From contig VZQC01006270.1 in the NCBI GenBank assembly GCA_009823505.1, forward strand, positions 310,001-374,000: a stretch of DNA of 64,000 bases. The letters are read 5' to 3'. The position numbers and the translations under genes were made by a program. Positions 42,454 through 54,829 of the stretch are shown here, one piece after another; the stretch's first letter is position 1, and every line of letters starts with the position of its first letter. The DNA is from Rhizomys pruinosus. Its lineage: Eukaryota; Chordata; Mammalia; Rodentia; Spalacidae. Below the pieces are notes generated by a model. The model saw only the letters and a program-made list of their open reading frames with translations, did no database searches and had not been told where the DNA came from.

Positions 42454-42606
42454 ATTTTTTTTTTTTTTTCCGAGACAGGGTCTCCCTGTAGCCCCAGCCT
42501 GTCCTGGAACTTATTCTGAAGACCAGGCTGGCCATTGAACTCACAAAGACCACTGCCTCTGCTCCCAAGTGCTTAGGTTAAAGGCGTCGCCACCACGCCC
42601 GGCTTG
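42454..42606 (-). mobile_element. B1 SINE
   Basis: A T-run, then CCGAGACAGGGTCTCCCTGT, ending GCCACCACGCCCGGC. It has several single-base deletions relative to other B1s here. Confidence 0.9.
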
Positions 42607-42654
42607 CTTTTGCTTTTAAAGGTGGAAGCACAGTCTTTGGAAACAGGCTGTGCT

Positions 42655-43055
42655 GTACAGCTTTAGTGTCAACTTGACATACCTGGGTTGAGGGATCCTT
42701 AATTGGGGAAATGGCTTCATTGGACTGGCCAGTGGCCACGTCTGTGGAAGTATTGTGTTGAGTTATATGGGAGGGCCCAGCACATTGTGGGTGGCACCCC
42801 CCCCAGGAGGGCCTTATGTACAGTATAAGAGAGCAGGCTGGGCATGGGCCAGGGGAGCAAGCCAGGAAGCAGCATTCCTCCATGGCCTGTGCTTCAGCTC
42901 CTGCCTCCAGGTTCCTGCCCTGAGTTCCTGCCTTGGGCTCCCTCAGTGATGAACTGTGACCCAGGAGATGTGAGCCAAATAAACCCTTTCCTCCCCAAGT
43001 TGGAATTGGTCAGAGTGTTTTGTCACAGCAATTGAAAGGAAACTAGAACACAGGC
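42655..43055 (-). mobile_element. Rodent interspersed repeat, near full length
   Basis: TAGTGTCAACTTGACATACC at the left, GGGAGGGCCCAGCACATTGT, AGGGGAGCAAGCCAGGAAGC, CAAATAAACCCTTTCCTCCC and TTTTGTCACAGCAATTGAAA at the right. Confidence 0.75.
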
Positions 43056-43144
43056 TTTGCTACCTTCTTGGAACTTCTCTGTTCAAATGTTTACTGAGGA
43101 TGAAGAACTTTATGTTTTTCACATTTCTTCAAGAATACTTGTAA

Positions 43145-43260
43145 TTTTGGTTGTTTGTTTGGTTTTTGGAGACGGAGTGCTGCTATGTACCCCACCCTGG
43201 TTTTGAACCGTTTGCCTCCTGAGTGCCAGGATTACAGGTGTACATAACCACACCCAGCCT
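43145..43260 (-). mobile_element. Old B1-like SINE
   Basis: TTTTTGGAGACGGAGTGCTG, CTCCTGAGTGCCAGGATTAC. Confidence 0.65.
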
Positions 43261-43374
43261 ATAATTTTAATTATTCGTGAAGCATTCATTAAGCTTCTCA
43301 CTTAATATTAAATAATATATTTTATGAGGATGTGATCCATTTATTCTTGAGTTTAAAAGTTAGTGAAACTAGGA

Positions 43375-43672
43375 GCCGGGCGGGTGGGGGAAATGGCTCA
43401 GTTGCAACAGAACGTTGAGGATTAGATCCCATGCACAGAGAAGCTGGGCGGGCAGGGCAGCCTGCCTGTAATCCCAGTATTGAGAAGGTGAGACACAGGA
43501 TCCTTAGAGCAAGCTGGCTCACTAGACCAGCTGAATCAGCGAGCTTCGGGTTCAGCAAGAGACCCTGCCTCAATAAACAAAGCGGAAAGTAATCAAGGAA
43601 GATACCTGACATCAGCCTGTGGCCTTCACACACAGGTACACATACCTGTGCCCACACATATGCAATAACACA
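43375..43672 (+). mobile_element. B4A-class SINE
   Basis: It has a tRNA-like head (GGGAAATGGCTCAGTTGC), a B1-like middle (GCCTGCCTGTAATCCCAGTA, AGAGACCCTGCCTCAATAAA) and a CACACA-type end. Confidence 0.75.
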
Positions 43673-43689
43673 TTTATACACAAAAAGTT

Positions 43690-43950
43690 AATGAGTTAGT
43701 GAAGGGCTGGAGAGATGGCTTAGCAGTTAACAGCATTGGCTGCTCTTGCAGGAGACCTGGGTTAGAATCTTTGCACACATGGCCGCTAACAACCATCTGT
43801 AACTCCAGTTCCACGGGATCTGACTCCCTCTTCTGACCTCCCTGGGCATTGCATGACACAGGTCCACTTACATACATGCTGGCAATACACTTATACACAT
43901 AAAATTAAAAGAATAAAGAAAATATTTTAAAAGTTAATGAAACTAAAAGC
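43690..43950 (+). mobile_element. B3/B2-class SINE with target-site duplication
   Basis: The body starts GGGCTGGAGAGATGGCTTAG at about 43705 and ends in an AAAATTAAAAGAATAAAG tail. AAAAGTTAATGA recurs on both sides. Confidence 0.85.
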
Positions 43951-44915
43951 CTAAAGATGTTATATAAATTATGTAAAGATCAAATACAATAGTGATTTAG
44001 TTTCAAAAAGGAATAAATGCTGATTTTCTTACTGGGGTAAATTATCCTGCCACTTCTTTATTTCATGTTGACATAATTTTGATCTATGAGCCTGTGATTT
44101 TTGAGTAAAATATAATCTGTAATCTGAAAAAATAGGAATCCCAACTTTTCTTTCACCTAAGAACGAGTTGGTTCCCAGAGGTACCCATAAGCCAAATTTT
44201 CTTAATTTGATGCTTCACTTACCAGTACAATATTTAAAATTGACGTTCCATTGTGAATGTATTATTTCATGATATGAAGTTGCGAAAAATACTACAAATT
44301 TAGCAAATACATACTTTTTATAATTCTTATTCATATAAAAGCCAGACTCAGTATAGAGTAGTTCACTGTGGGCTGTGCGGTCCGCTGGGCAAGGCTGAGC
44401 TGGCTGGCTGATGTCAGGGTAGCACAATTCATCCCTACCACCCCAGGCACAGGCATGCCATCCTGCTTTGAAGAGCCCTGTCTGTGCTAGCCCTGGGTCC
44501 TGTGTGACTCGGGTGCTATTGGCTGGAGTCTCAGAAAGTCCCTGAAAGTCCTTGAAGAGCACCACAGTTTCCATGACAACTTCTGTCCTGCTCCAGTGAT
44601 CTTTTCACCTTAGAATCTTTGGTTCAAATAATCCAGGAGCCACAGAGTCCCCAAGGAGAATCCCATCTATCCCCCACCCTCTAACCACACGACCTTGAGA
44701 AGATTATTTCTCCTTTCTGTGTCCCAATATTCATACTCAGAGCGTAGCTCTAATTCATGGGCCCATAAGAATTCAGTTGAATGTCTCTGCAGTGCCTAGC
44801 ATATGGAAACTTCTGGGGTTGGGCTCCTTTCTCCCGCACGGAGCTCAATAGCTACCTGCAGTTAAGCAGCCACTGATCCTAGGAGGCAGTGGAAGCTCAC
44901 ACAGCTGCTGTTACC
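43951..44915. other. Low-copy intronic DNA
   Basis: AT-rich on the left, mixed on the right; nothing was recognised. Confidence 0.4.
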
Positions 44916-45057
44916 ATTTTTTTTTTTTTTTTGGTCTTTTTGAGACAGGGTCTCCCTGTAGCTCCAGCTGTCCTGAAACTCACTCTGTAGACCAGGCTGG
45001 CCTTAACTCACAAAGATCCGCCTGCCTCTGCCTCCCAAGTGCTGTTAACCATTTTTA
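44912..45057 (-). mobile_element. B1 SINE with target-site duplication
   Basis: A T-run, then GGTCTTTTTGAGACAGGGTC, ending at CTCCCAAGTGC. The B1 5' part is missing. TGTTACCATTTTT on the left is matched by TGTTAACCATTTTT on the right. Confidence 0.9.
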
Positions 45058-47745
45058 AGATTCACAGCAGTCACTACTAATCAGTGTTTTGTTCTTCCTG
45101 TTCCTCTTCCCAGGCATGGGGATTCCTGTCTGTCCCTAGAGGCAGGGGGAGCCTACAAGGCACAGGGACAGAGGGGAGTGAGTCCAGCTAGAGCTGGACA
45201 GATGCAGCGTCCTCCTCAGCTGGAGACACTGTTCACATCCATTCAGTGTGCATGCCTGTAGTGTGCTTTCCATGGCACCCTCTTGGGACATGGAGATGGG
45301 CCTGTGGTGTGGTTTCTATGGCATCCTCTGGGGACACAGATAGGATGGTCCCAGCCTGTTTCAGGCACCTCTCTCCCTATTCCTCAGACCCCACCTCCAA
45401 TGGCTCCTCAGCATCTGCCTCACCTCACCCACTGGCCTCTCATGTAAAGGGCACCTTGCATGATGGCTTTGTACCCCATGATGTCCTTGTCTACACAGGA
45501 CTTTCTGTACAGATGATTTAGCCACAGTCAAACCTGTCAGTTGCAGCAGCAGCTGGGGATTCCCCTTGTGAGACTTCTGGGGGGATGTTTTATATTCAAT
45601 CCTCACTCTTTAAGAGTAAATAGTTTTTGTACTCTAAGTTATTTCCTCTGCTTAGGATGCTAGAAGTGCAGCTCTGAATTTACAGTGTGAGCAGGTCCCC
45701 AGACTGTCTCCCCTGTCCCCGGGTGCTTCCCCGTGAGGTCATGTCATTTTCCCCTTGCCTCTTTCTCCTCACAGGAACAAGGTCTGTGATCACTTCCCCT
45801 TCTCATGCTTGACTGCTCAAAGCTGGGAGCTGAGTCTCACCTATCCAAAGCCCTCTTCAAAATGAAGACTATGTCTTAGATATTATGTTATTTATTTTCT
45901 TGTGGATTTATAGATTATTCTTAACCCTTTTCATAGCTGCTACAAAGATTTTTATCAAAAATTTAGGAGCTGAAGGTCTTCCTCATTCCCTTAAAGGACT
46001 ATACCTAACCCCATGCTTAATAATCCTGGCACTGAGCTTGGAAGTCTTCTGCTGTCTCTTGTAACAAGATGATGAAGCCACCACAGTCACTGAGGGCATC
46101 CAAAAGCTGGAGTTAAGTGGAACCTAGATGATCCACCCACCTGGGAAATGGCCTCCATATACTCCTCTCTGCAAAGTAGCACAAGGGTCCATCACCCTGT
46201 TGTCTAGGAAATAGCTGCTTAAGTGGCAGAAACCTGGAAGGTTCCGCCAGTATGTGAGACAGGACACATGGCCCCGTGCACTACCTGGAGGAACCACGTG
46301 TCCTCTTCTAGGGAAGAGCAGGACGGCCTTGGCACACGTCAGTGTCAGACAGCAGGGAAGTGTTGGCATGTGGCTCCATGGTAGAGTGCTTCTCGAGCAT
46401 GTGCACGGCCCCAAAGCAAAAGCAAAAGGGGCCACTGAGTCCTGTAATGGACAGCAGCTGGGGAGGAGACGTGCTGTGACCCTGGACTTCTGGCAAACTG
46501 TGATTTTTATAGAGGAAGATGAAATGTGTACCCCCCAGGATGATTTGTCAATTGGCTTTTTTGCAGAGAGAGAGAAAAAACCTGAAATATTCAAAATAAA
46601 TCTGTCTGCTGTGGCTGTGTCAGATAGTGGGACACAGGCGGTGTCACCCAGAGGGTGGCTACTCTTCAGGCACAATCTCAGTCCTTGATGTGACTAATGG
46701 CCCATGTGGCCTTGGACAGGTCACCTGTCAAAACTGGGAATGAGGACTCTGGCCTGCTGGGGAGAGTGGCCCAGCCAGGTCATATTGGGACTCTTCTCGA
46801 CTATGATTTTTAAATAAGAGAGGAAATATCTGTCAGGGAGGACCAGGAGCCAGGATCACAGAGATCTCAGCCTAGCTGTGCTGAAGGTCTACTGTCTCTG
46901 CTCCAGTCAGTCTGAGTGTGGTACTCACACAGAGCCTTTTCCACAGCCAGCAGCCATCACGGTGCCTGTGAGGTAGATGTCTGGGGAGCCACCCTGTCCA
47001 GGTCGTTCACATGGTGGGCTCTGCCTGCCTGGGAGGAAGGCTGAGGGGAAGGCGAGGCAGGGGGAAGGGCAGACTGAGGGGAAGGCCTCTCAGGCAGAAG
47101 GGAGCAAGGTCTCCAGTGAGAGTCAAATGGCTAGTTCCATCCAGGAGAAGCCGAGGCTGTGGCCCACCACCAGTCTATTCAAGACTGACTTTACATATCT
47201 GTGCATATGTGTATGGGGGGGGGCATGTTCATCCATGTGTGCATAGGCCACATGCCCTTCTAGCTTAGTTACCCAAGAGTCACTTGGCCACAGGTCTCCT
47301 TGAAGCCTCTCCTTCACTCGCAGGCTAAGAGCTGTTTCACATCTCTTCCTAAATCACCTGATTTAATAGAGTATTCTTTTCCAGTTCAGTATTTTAGTAA
47401 AAGTTTTTTTTTCAACAGATAATCACTTAGGGAGTTCCATCTACATTGCACTTCTCATGCAAACAACATGCTTTCCCTTTAAATCAGGGTGCATTAAATC
47501 ACCTTGTCCTAGGGGCCACACCAAGTACATGTGTCCAGTAGAGAACTGACTACTGCTTGATTCAATATAAGGTTACGGTAACTGTCCACATATTACAACT
47601 TAGCTCCCTGTGTGACAGCTGGGGTCATGCGGGGCTTGTTCCTGCCAGTTAAGAAAGCCCCTCGTTCTAAAATTATACCACACAGCAATGCTTGAATTAT
47701 GTTCACTTCAGAGATGCTTTCTGCTATTTGAGTTTTAAAAAAAAA
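45058..47745. other. Low-copy intronic DNA
   Basis: It contains an old ID-like fragment at about 46375-46425 (CCATGGTAGAGTGCTTCTCG) and a purine-rich stretch at 47035-47105. No exon was recognised. Confidence 0.4.
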
Positions 47746-47751
47746 CCTTCT

Positions 47752-47970
47752 AGGGGCTGAAGAGATGGCCTAGTGGTTAAGAGTGCTGACTGCTCTTGCA
47801 GAGGACCTGGGTTTGATCCCCAGCACCTACATGGTGGCTGAGAACCGTCTTTAACTCCAGGGGAATCCGACACCCTCTTCTGACCTCTGCGGCATTGCAC
47901 AACACGGGTGCACAAACCTACATGCAGACAGTACATTCATACACATACAAAAATAAATAAAATTTAAAAA
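47752..47970 (+). mobile_element. B3/B2-class SINE
   Basis: AGGGGCTGAAGAGATGGCCT, GGGTTTGATCCCCAGCACCT and GCATTGCACAACACGGGTGC, with an AAATAAATAAAATTTAAAAA tail. Confidence 0.9.
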
Positions 47971-47984
47971 CTCTAAAATATAGT

Positions 47985-48195
47985 TGGGGGAGTGCTATCA
48001 GGTAGCAAAGTAGCTGCCTAACACACACCAAGTCCTGGGTTCGGTCCCCAGGTCCACATAATTAGGTATGGTAGTGCAAGCCTATAATCCCAGGACTTGG
48101 AAGGTAGAGGCAGAAAAATAAAGAGTTTAAGGCTATCCTCAGCTAAATAGCGAATTTGAGGCCAGCCTGGGCTACATAAGACCTGTTTCAAAAAT
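47985..48195 (+). mobile_element. B4-class composite SINE
   Basis: It has a tRNA/ID-like head (GGTTCGGTCCCCAGGTCCAC) fused to a B1-like body (GCCTATAATCCCAGGACTTG, GAGGCCAGCCTGGGCTACAT). Confidence 0.7.
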
Positions 48196-48375
48196 CAGTC
48201 AAAGGCCAGGCGTGGTTGCGCACGCCTTTAATCCTAGCACTCAGGAGGTAGAGGCAGGGGGATCTTTGTGAGTTCAAGGCCAGCCTGGTCTACAGAGCGA
48301 GTTCCAGGACAGCTGGGGCTACAGGGAAACCCTGTCTCGAAAATACCAAAAAGAAAAAAAAAAATCAGTCAAAGA
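48189..48375 (+). mobile_element. B1 SINE with perfect target-site duplication
   Basis: The body is 48205-48360. AAAAATCAGTCAAAG flanks both sides, so this B1 landed in the tail of the older B4. Confidence 0.95.
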
Positions 48376-48960
48376 AGGGTAAGGCTTTGAAGTATCATGT
48401 TTACTTCATCAAGGCTGTTTAATTCATCTGTGTAGTTCTGTGGCACTGAATCACTGCGGGACAAAGCTGCCAGCATTCATACCCACTTTTGTGTCGATCT
48501 TTCAACTCTCACGTTGAGCTTGTTTTGACCAAACTATTAACCAGTTGTCCACGAACTGAAATTCTCTTCTTGCCCGACCAACCAGTTTCCCATAGGGGCG
48601 TACATCTTCCTTGCAGCTGCCTTGTCTCCAATCACCCATCTGGCTGCCCCACTGACGCACTGACCCTTCCAACTGGTCCATTGCTATAGTTCCTGATCTG
48701 CCTTCAGACGTCACTGGGGTCCCTTCTGCCCTGCCTACTGCAGGCCCTCCTCCTGGATGGGGTATACCAGCTAGAACCTTCCTGTCTGGGTCTCCTTCCA
48801 GTTCCTCCTTAGGACTTCCAGAATTCCCGAAATCGTGCAGCCGACTGGCTCAGTCCTCGACCTGCAATCAACCTGTGATGAGGGGTCCGTGTTCCAGATT
48901 TCTTGTTTGACTAGTAACTTTTAAAAAATAGTAGATTAAGAAAAAGACATCCCATCCTCT
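48376..48960. other. Low-copy intronic DNA
   Basis: Nothing was recognised. Confidence 0.35.
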
Positions 48961-48978
48961 GGCTCTTTATATATATAT

Positions 48979-49110
48979 GCCAGCCGTGGTGGTGCACGCC
49001 TTTAATCCTAGCACTTGGGAGGCAGAGGCAGGTGGATCTCTGTGAGTTCAAGGCCAGCCTGGTCTACATAGTGAGCTCCAGGCCAGCTGGGACTAAAGGG
49101 AGACTCAGTA
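48979..49110 (+). mobile_element. B1 SINE
   Basis: GCCAGCCGTGGTGGTGCACG to GGGACTAAAGGGAGACTCAG. The A-tail is replaced by a TATA/GA microsatellite. Confidence 0.9.
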
Positions 49111-49144
49111 TATATACATATACATGTGTGTGTATATATATATG

Positions 49145-49200
<56 letters not shown>
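49110..49200. repeat. (TATATG)n and (GA)n microsatellites
   Basis: TA/CA units to 49142, then a pure GA run at 49146-49200. Confidence 0.95.
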
Positions 49201-49202
<2 letters not shown>

Positions 49203-49207
49203 GTTCT

Positions 49208-49425
49208 TTTTACATTTTATTTTTTATTTTATATATCTGACCATTTTGTCTTCCTGTATATAAGTGTATCAGTGCATGCAGTGCCTGTGGAGGCCAGAAG
49301 AGGGATTCACTGGAACTGGAGTTATAGGTGATTGTTATCAGCCATGTGGGTGCTGGGAACCAAACCCAGGTCTTCTGCAAGAGCATCCAGTGCTCTTAAC
49401 AGCTGAGCTATCTCTCCAGCCTCCC
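49208..49425 (-). mobile_element. B3/B2-class SINE
   Basis: CACTGGAACTGGAGTTATAG, GCCATGTGGGTGCTGGGAAC and CTGAGCTATCTCTCCAGCC. Confidence 0.85.
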
Positions 49426-49432
49426 CCAGCCC

Positions 49433-49555
49433 CCTTTCGAGACAGAATCTCATATACCACTGGCTGGTCTGGACCAAGCTGGCCTCCAACTCAGAAATCT
49501 GCCTGCCTCTGCCTCCTGAGAGTTAGGATTAAAGACACCATCTTGTAGCTCTGAT
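49433..49555 (-). mobile_element. Old B1-like SINE
   Basis: TTTCGAGACAGAATCTCATA, CTGCCTGCCTCTGCCTCCTG. Confidence 0.65.
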
Positions 49556-50120
49556 GTGAGCTTCCTGCCAAAATCTAAGATTCGATCAATTTAAAAGCTG
49601 AGTACCCAGAGAATAGCAACAGACTTTACTAAATAATACCTACACAGGAGACGAGCCCAGACAAATGGCTGAACCACAGTGCTTCTGACTTTTAAACAGT
49701 AATAAACTGTGGAGGAGTGGCAAGACAGTGGTTATCTGCAGTTATAAGTTCTGGGGACATTATGAATGTATGCAGATAGATGACCGTCATGGAAGATAAG
49801 AGCACCTTCACTCTGCTTACTGTGGATCACTGCGAGCCCTTCTCCCCCACGAGCAGCCTCATGATCCAGGTCACTTCAGCCCTGGTATGTGCAGGGCACC
49901 CCTCCCTGGAGAATCTTTATGGCTCGCTGCTAGGGAAAGATAAGCCTAATGGTTCTAACTTACAGGCCCTCATGTGACTGTAGGGGGAGGTGGTCAGCAC
50001 AGCAAGGTGATTTCCTCTGAGGCCCAGAGCTGTTCCTTGTCATCTCCAGCAGGGATCATGGAGCCCTCTCCCCTAAAGCAGAGGTGAGGAATGCTGGTCT
50101 ATAAGTAGAGTTACAGTTCT
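49556..50120. other. Low-copy intronic DNA
   Basis: Nothing was recognised. Confidence 0.35.
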
Positions 50121-50123
50121 GTG

Positions 50124-50413
50124 TTCAATAAGGTTTTGGTTTTTTTTTTTTTTTTAATTTTTATTTATTTATTTATTTTTATGTGTATGAATGTATTATT
50201 GTCTGCATGCAAGTCTGCGCACCCGTGTTGTGCGATGCCGCGGAGGTCAGAAGACGGTCTCGGATTCCCCTGGAACTGGAGTTCTCCTGGAACCGGAGTC
50301 ACAGACGGTTCTCAGCCGCCATGTGGGTGCTGGGGATCGAACCCGGGTCCTCTGCAAGAGCAGTCGTCGCTCTTAACCGCTAGGCCATCCCTCCAGCCCC
50401 TCAATAAGGTTTT
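50124..50413 (-). mobile_element. Young B3/B2-class SINE with target-site duplication
   Basis: The body is about 50139-50399, with a T-run and ATTT units on the left and CTAGGCCATCCCTCCAGCCC at the head. TCAATAAGGTTTT lies on both sides. Confidence 0.95.
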
Positions 50414-50526
50414 AACATTTGAAAATTTAACTATACATGAAAAATTAAATACTTAGGGTTCTCTTGTTATGACTGTTCATTTAAAATGGAACTTGCTATG
50501 CCTCTAACACAAACTATGGCTCATCA

Positions 50527-51048
50527 TTGGAAAAATATTGAACGTGGAGCCAGAGAGATGGCTCAAATGGTTGAGAGCCCTGGGTGCTCTTGCAGAGGAC
50601 CTGGGTTCAACTTCCTGTATCCACATGGTAGCTGACAACCATCTGTACTCCAGTTTCAAGGGAATCCAACAGCTTCTTCTGACCTCTTTGGGCATTCCAC
50701 AACACAGGTGCACTTACACAAATGCTGGCAATATACTCATACGCATAAAATAAAAATAATAAAATATTGTAAAAAAGAAAAAAATATGGGCTGGAGAGAT
50801 GGCCTAGCGGTTAAGAGCGCCGACTGCTCTTGCAGAAGACCCGGGTTCGATCCCCAGCACCCACATGGCGGCCGAGAACCGTCTGAAACTCCAATTCCAG
50901 GAGAACTCCAGTTCCAGGGGAATCCCACACCCTCTTCTGACCTCCGCGGCATTGCACAACACGGGTGCACAAACCTGCATGTAGACAGTACATTCATACA
51001 CATACGAAATAAAAAAAAATAGAAAAAAAAAGAAAAAATATTGAACTG
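50527..51048 (+). mobile_element. Two nested B3/B2-class SINEs
   Basis: The outer SINE starts at 50547 (GAGCCAGAGAGATGGCTCAA) and the inner at about 50788 (GGGCTGGAGAGATGGCCTAG), both on +. AAAAATATTGAAC before the outer one reappears only after the inner one, so the inner copy inserted into the A-tail of the outer. The inner one has an extra partial TCCAGTTCCAGG unit (about 50890-50920). Confidence 0.9.
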
Positions 51049-51067
51049 TGTTCTGTTGGGTTTTAAA

Positions 51068-51270
51068 TTTTAGTTTAATATTAATTTACTTGTACTTGTG
51101 TGTGGGGGGGTGTTGCCTGCAGAGGCAAGAAGAGGGTGTTGGGTCCCATGCAGCTGAAATTATAGGTGGTTGTGAGCTGCCTGATAGGATGCTGGGAAAT
51201 AAACTAGGGTCCTCTGCAAGAGTAGTGTGAGCTCTTAACCACTGCTCCACTCTTCCATCTCTCCAGACCC
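51068..51270 (-). mobile_element. B3/B2-class SINE, diverged
   Basis: AGCTGAAATTATAGGTGGTT, CCATCTCTCCAGACC at the head and a G-run in the middle. Confidence 0.75.
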
Positions 51271-51274
51271 TCTT

Positions 51275-51396
51275 ACTGTTGTTTTAAAAATAGAGTCTCA
51301 CTATCTCACCCTGGCTGACCTAGAACTCATAGCAATCCTCCTGCCTCTGCCTCCCAATGACTGGGCTTACAAGTATCTGCCACCATGCCCAGTCTT
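51275..51396 (-). mobile_element. Old B1-like SINE
   Basis: AATAGAGTCTCACTATCTCA, CCTCCTGCCTCTGCCTCCCA, GCCACCATGCCCAG. Confidence 0.7.
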
Positions 51397-52335
51397 TGAA
51401 TTGCATTTTTTCATTTGGTTTCCTTCTAATTCTTGTGAAAAAAAAATGTACACTTCATGATTAATTGAAACAGACTTTACAAATATCTAAATATCCCCCT
51501 AGATTAGGGTCTATGATGCATAATCTCTCCATCTGAGTCGTTTTGTGCTTTGACTTTTGCTATAGGCCAGCCACAGAAATACTCGGTGTCTTTAGCTTCC
51601 CTTTTTCCATTCCTCATAAAACATGATCGAATTCTTCCACAGTAAAGGAGGAGTGTTCAAACTTTTGATGAGGGGAGACCAGTCAGCAAACTGTGTGTCC
51701 TTCACCAGCTGTATGAAGCACTGAGAGAGCAATCAGTCTCTGTAGTAAATGACTCTGATGTAATGCAGCTGTTCCCCTACATGAGGGTTTGTCTTTTATT
51801 GCAAATATAATTGGATTTTTATAAATTATCACAGAAAAGGAACCCTAAGGAATTCAAGAGTCACCACCAGGAGGCAAGGCAGACTGAGAGTCCCCAGGAC
51901 AAAGGCGGGGAGCTCAGCTCTGCAAGGCCAGCTCAGCCAGGGTCCGGGGAAGCCCAGTGAGCCCAGTTCTCCAGGCCACACCTTCCAGGGGGTCCACACA
52001 GAGTTTGGGCTCAGAGTTTCCTCCTCTGGCTCCTCCCCAGAGCCCAGTCCCTGTCCTCACAATGCAGATCATGTTTCCTGCCTGCAGGCACAGGGCCCTC
52101 TGGCAGGGGACACTTCTGTTTCACGTCCCAGGTGTTTATCTCAGCTATCAGTTACTGGGCGAAGGTTTCCCCTGCGCTCTTGTCTTCTCTAAGGGAAGAA
52201 TTCAGCCCAGAGAGACACGAGGTGAAGCAGAAGTTTGTTTAGCAAAGCCAAGCGATCAACCCACTCCAGAGACTGGAACAATCTGACCCGAAGGTATGGG
52301 GAAACAGCCCATTGGATTTTGTGCTGTGGATTTTA
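51397..52335. other. Low-copy intronic DNA
   Basis: Nothing was recognised with confidence. The 52140-52260 part has an LTR-like look, but I cannot name a family. Confidence 0.35.
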
Positions 52336-52339
52336 ATGA

Positions 52340-52365
52340 CACGTATTTATTTACGCTTTATTTAA

Positions 52366-52396
<31 letters not shown>

Positions 52397-52528
52397 CTGC
52401 GCGTGCCATAGTGTGCCTGTGGAGGTCAGAGGACAGCCCATCATATGGGTCTCAGAGGTCAAATGCTGGTTGTGTCTTAAGGCCTGGAGGCAGGCATCTT
52501 TACAAGAGGAGCCATTTCTCTGACCCTA
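52340..52528 (-). mobile_element. B3/B3A-like SINE with (GT)n
   Basis: A GT run (52369-52396) leads into TGCCTGTGGAGGTCAGAGGA and ends AGGAGCCATTTCTCTGACCC. Confidence 0.6.
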
Positions 52529-53880
52529 AGGAAGTTTATGAATATTTATAAGGTGAAGGTCGTGGAACATTCATGAGGTAAGGTGACCACCCCCCAAATC
52601 ATGGTGGATGAGGCCTCCCTTTTGGGATATTTTTTTCTCATGATCCTCTTGAAAACCCCACAAGGGAAGTCAAAATCATACTCCAAATGATATTATCCAC
52701 AATATTGTGAGGACACTGACTCTCCCTTACGGCACATGGGGGTGTCAACTGGGACAGTGCCCATCTCTGGGTTTTTGTTATAAAGAGGACAGCCTAACTG
52801 TAGCTTCAAGGATGTTTAACCATGAAGGGGCATCCTGACAGCCAGGAGATATTGGGACCAAGATACAGCTACAGTCTCCTTCAGTCTCTCACATCTAACT
52901 TCCTGTCTAACCAGAAGATGGCTACCGAGACACACACAGCTCTTCTTGGTTACCTCACATCTGAGTCTTGCCTCCCCAGTCTCACTGCCACTGTTGATGC
53001 CAGCTACTCATTGGTATGTCTGTCGACATGTGGTCTGACATGTGGCAGGCCTTTTTTCATATCTGTTGATTGAATGACTGAGTTTGTGCAGGCTCCAGTG
53101 CAGGGAGGCACTGCTGGGGGTGTTAGTTGTTCTGAGCAGACACGCTGAGACTTGAGGTAAGGCAGTGGCTGTGTGACATGATGAAGTGGCCTGATGATGA
53201 ACTGGGAGGGAGAGCGTGTGGAGGTCGTCCTTAGAGCTATGCCATGTGGGCTGAGCGGTATCACCCACAAGTCTTGTCTCCTGAGAACAGCCGACCCTGT
53301 GCAGTTGCCGATACTACAGTCTTTCCTTCATGGGGAGGGAGGGAGGGAGGGAGGCACAGAGAAGCGGCATAAGGCTTCCTGGGCTGGTGCTGGGTGGCGC
53401 CCCCCAACCCCCACTCAGGAAAGGAAGTGCAGGAGGATATCGGGCTTACTTTGGAACTGTGCAGCCTTTGAGACGTCCTGGGGACTTGCAGGCCAGGCCC
53501 AGGTATCCAGCTGACAAGTACTAAGCTCAGAGAAATCAGGATCTGAAAATGAATCTGGTGCTCAGTACCATCCAGTCGTGAGTGCCCAAGGAGCAAGAGT
53601 GATATATGAAAGCACTCTGCGGACCCCGGGGACCCTAGAGCACCCTCACCTGAGTGGGACTAGTATGTGAGCATAGCTCTGTGCTTTGTTTGTAGTACTT
53701 AGAAATAGGTGTACTGCCAAAAAGGGCAAAAGATACTCGCCACTGTTTGCATGGTTGGGAATCTGTGTGTTAAATGGGAGCTATGCAGAAAAGGTATTCA
53801 TTCGCAATGATAGTTCTGCAGTAATCAACCATGTGCTGTTTTTATGTTTTGTTTGGTTTTATTTGAGACATAATCTTATG
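52529..53880. other. Low-copy intronic DNA
   Basis: A (GGGA)n run lies at 53331-53354. No exon was recognised. Confidence 0.4.
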
Positions 53881-53882
53881 TA

Positions 53883-54163
53883 GGAAGCTTTCTTTTTTTT
53901 TAATTTTTTTTATTAATTCTATTTATTTCTGTATGTGTATGAATGTGCTGTCTGCATGCAAGTCTGTGCACCCGTGTCGTGCAACGCCGCGGAGTTCAGA
54001 AGAGGGTGTCGGATTCCCCTGGAACTGGAGTTCTCCTGGAATTGGAGCTCCAGACGGTTCTCAGCCACCATGTGGGTGCTGGGGATCGAACCCAGGTCCT
54101 CTGTAAGAGCGGTTGGCACTCTTAACTGCTAGGCCATCTCTCCAGCCCCGGAAGCTTTCTTTT
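53883..54163 (-). mobile_element. B3/B2-class SINE with target-site duplication
   Basis: The body is about 53897-54149. GGAAGCTTTCTTTT lies on both sides. The head CTAGGCCATCTCTCCAGCCC is intact. Confidence 0.95.
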
Positions 54164-54829
54164 GTGCTGAACAAGGACCACACGGCCTTGCTAAAGGGAC
54201 GGGGACACAGCACCTGCCACCAGCTGCTGTAGGGAACTGGTCTCTCAGCGCAGAGACCAGCCGGCTACTTCCCATAGCCCGGCCTGGCTGGTACTTCCAA
54301 CTTCCAACTCAGGCCCTTAGCCTGGACCTACGAGACGCATGTTCCACTCCTGGCCATGACTTCTTACCTGCCCAGAGACTGCTGGACCCTAGACAGGAAT
54401 TTCCAGGCTGATGGCTGTTGGCCTATATTCAGCCTATGTCCACTCACAACACCAGCTACCCTGATTGGTGGTCCACACGGGGACCTCTTTCCAACTCACT
54501 GGCCACCTGAACAAAATGCAGGCCTGCCTTGGCCTGTATGCATGCAATAATTAATAAAAATGATGGCCGGGAATTCCGAGATGATGTTACTGGGAAATTC
54601 AAATTTATTCCTTGCTACTACAGCCTGCTTTTATAAACCAAATGACATCAGTTCCCAGGGCCAATCATAGGCCCCCCAATTCTGTACCACTGAACACCAT
54701 TGCCCCACCCAGCACCACACACCTAGGCCACATTGTTTGCTTCTCCTTGGGGTGGGGTCAGACTCTCAGCCACACAGTGCCCTGAGGGATGCTAGCTGAG
54801 AACTAGCCCCCAATTCACACTGGATCTTC
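54164..54829. other. Low-copy or LTR-like DNA
   Basis: The stretch 54555-54825 has an antisense-LTR flavour (AAATTTATTCCTTGC, CCAATCATAGGCCCCCC), but no family could be assigned. Confidence 0.35.

Noticed and set aside
50121..50456. Recurring peptide families such as LCTRVVQCRGGQKR
   Set aside because: The same peptide appears at many places because it is the translation of the B3/B2-class SINE consensus.
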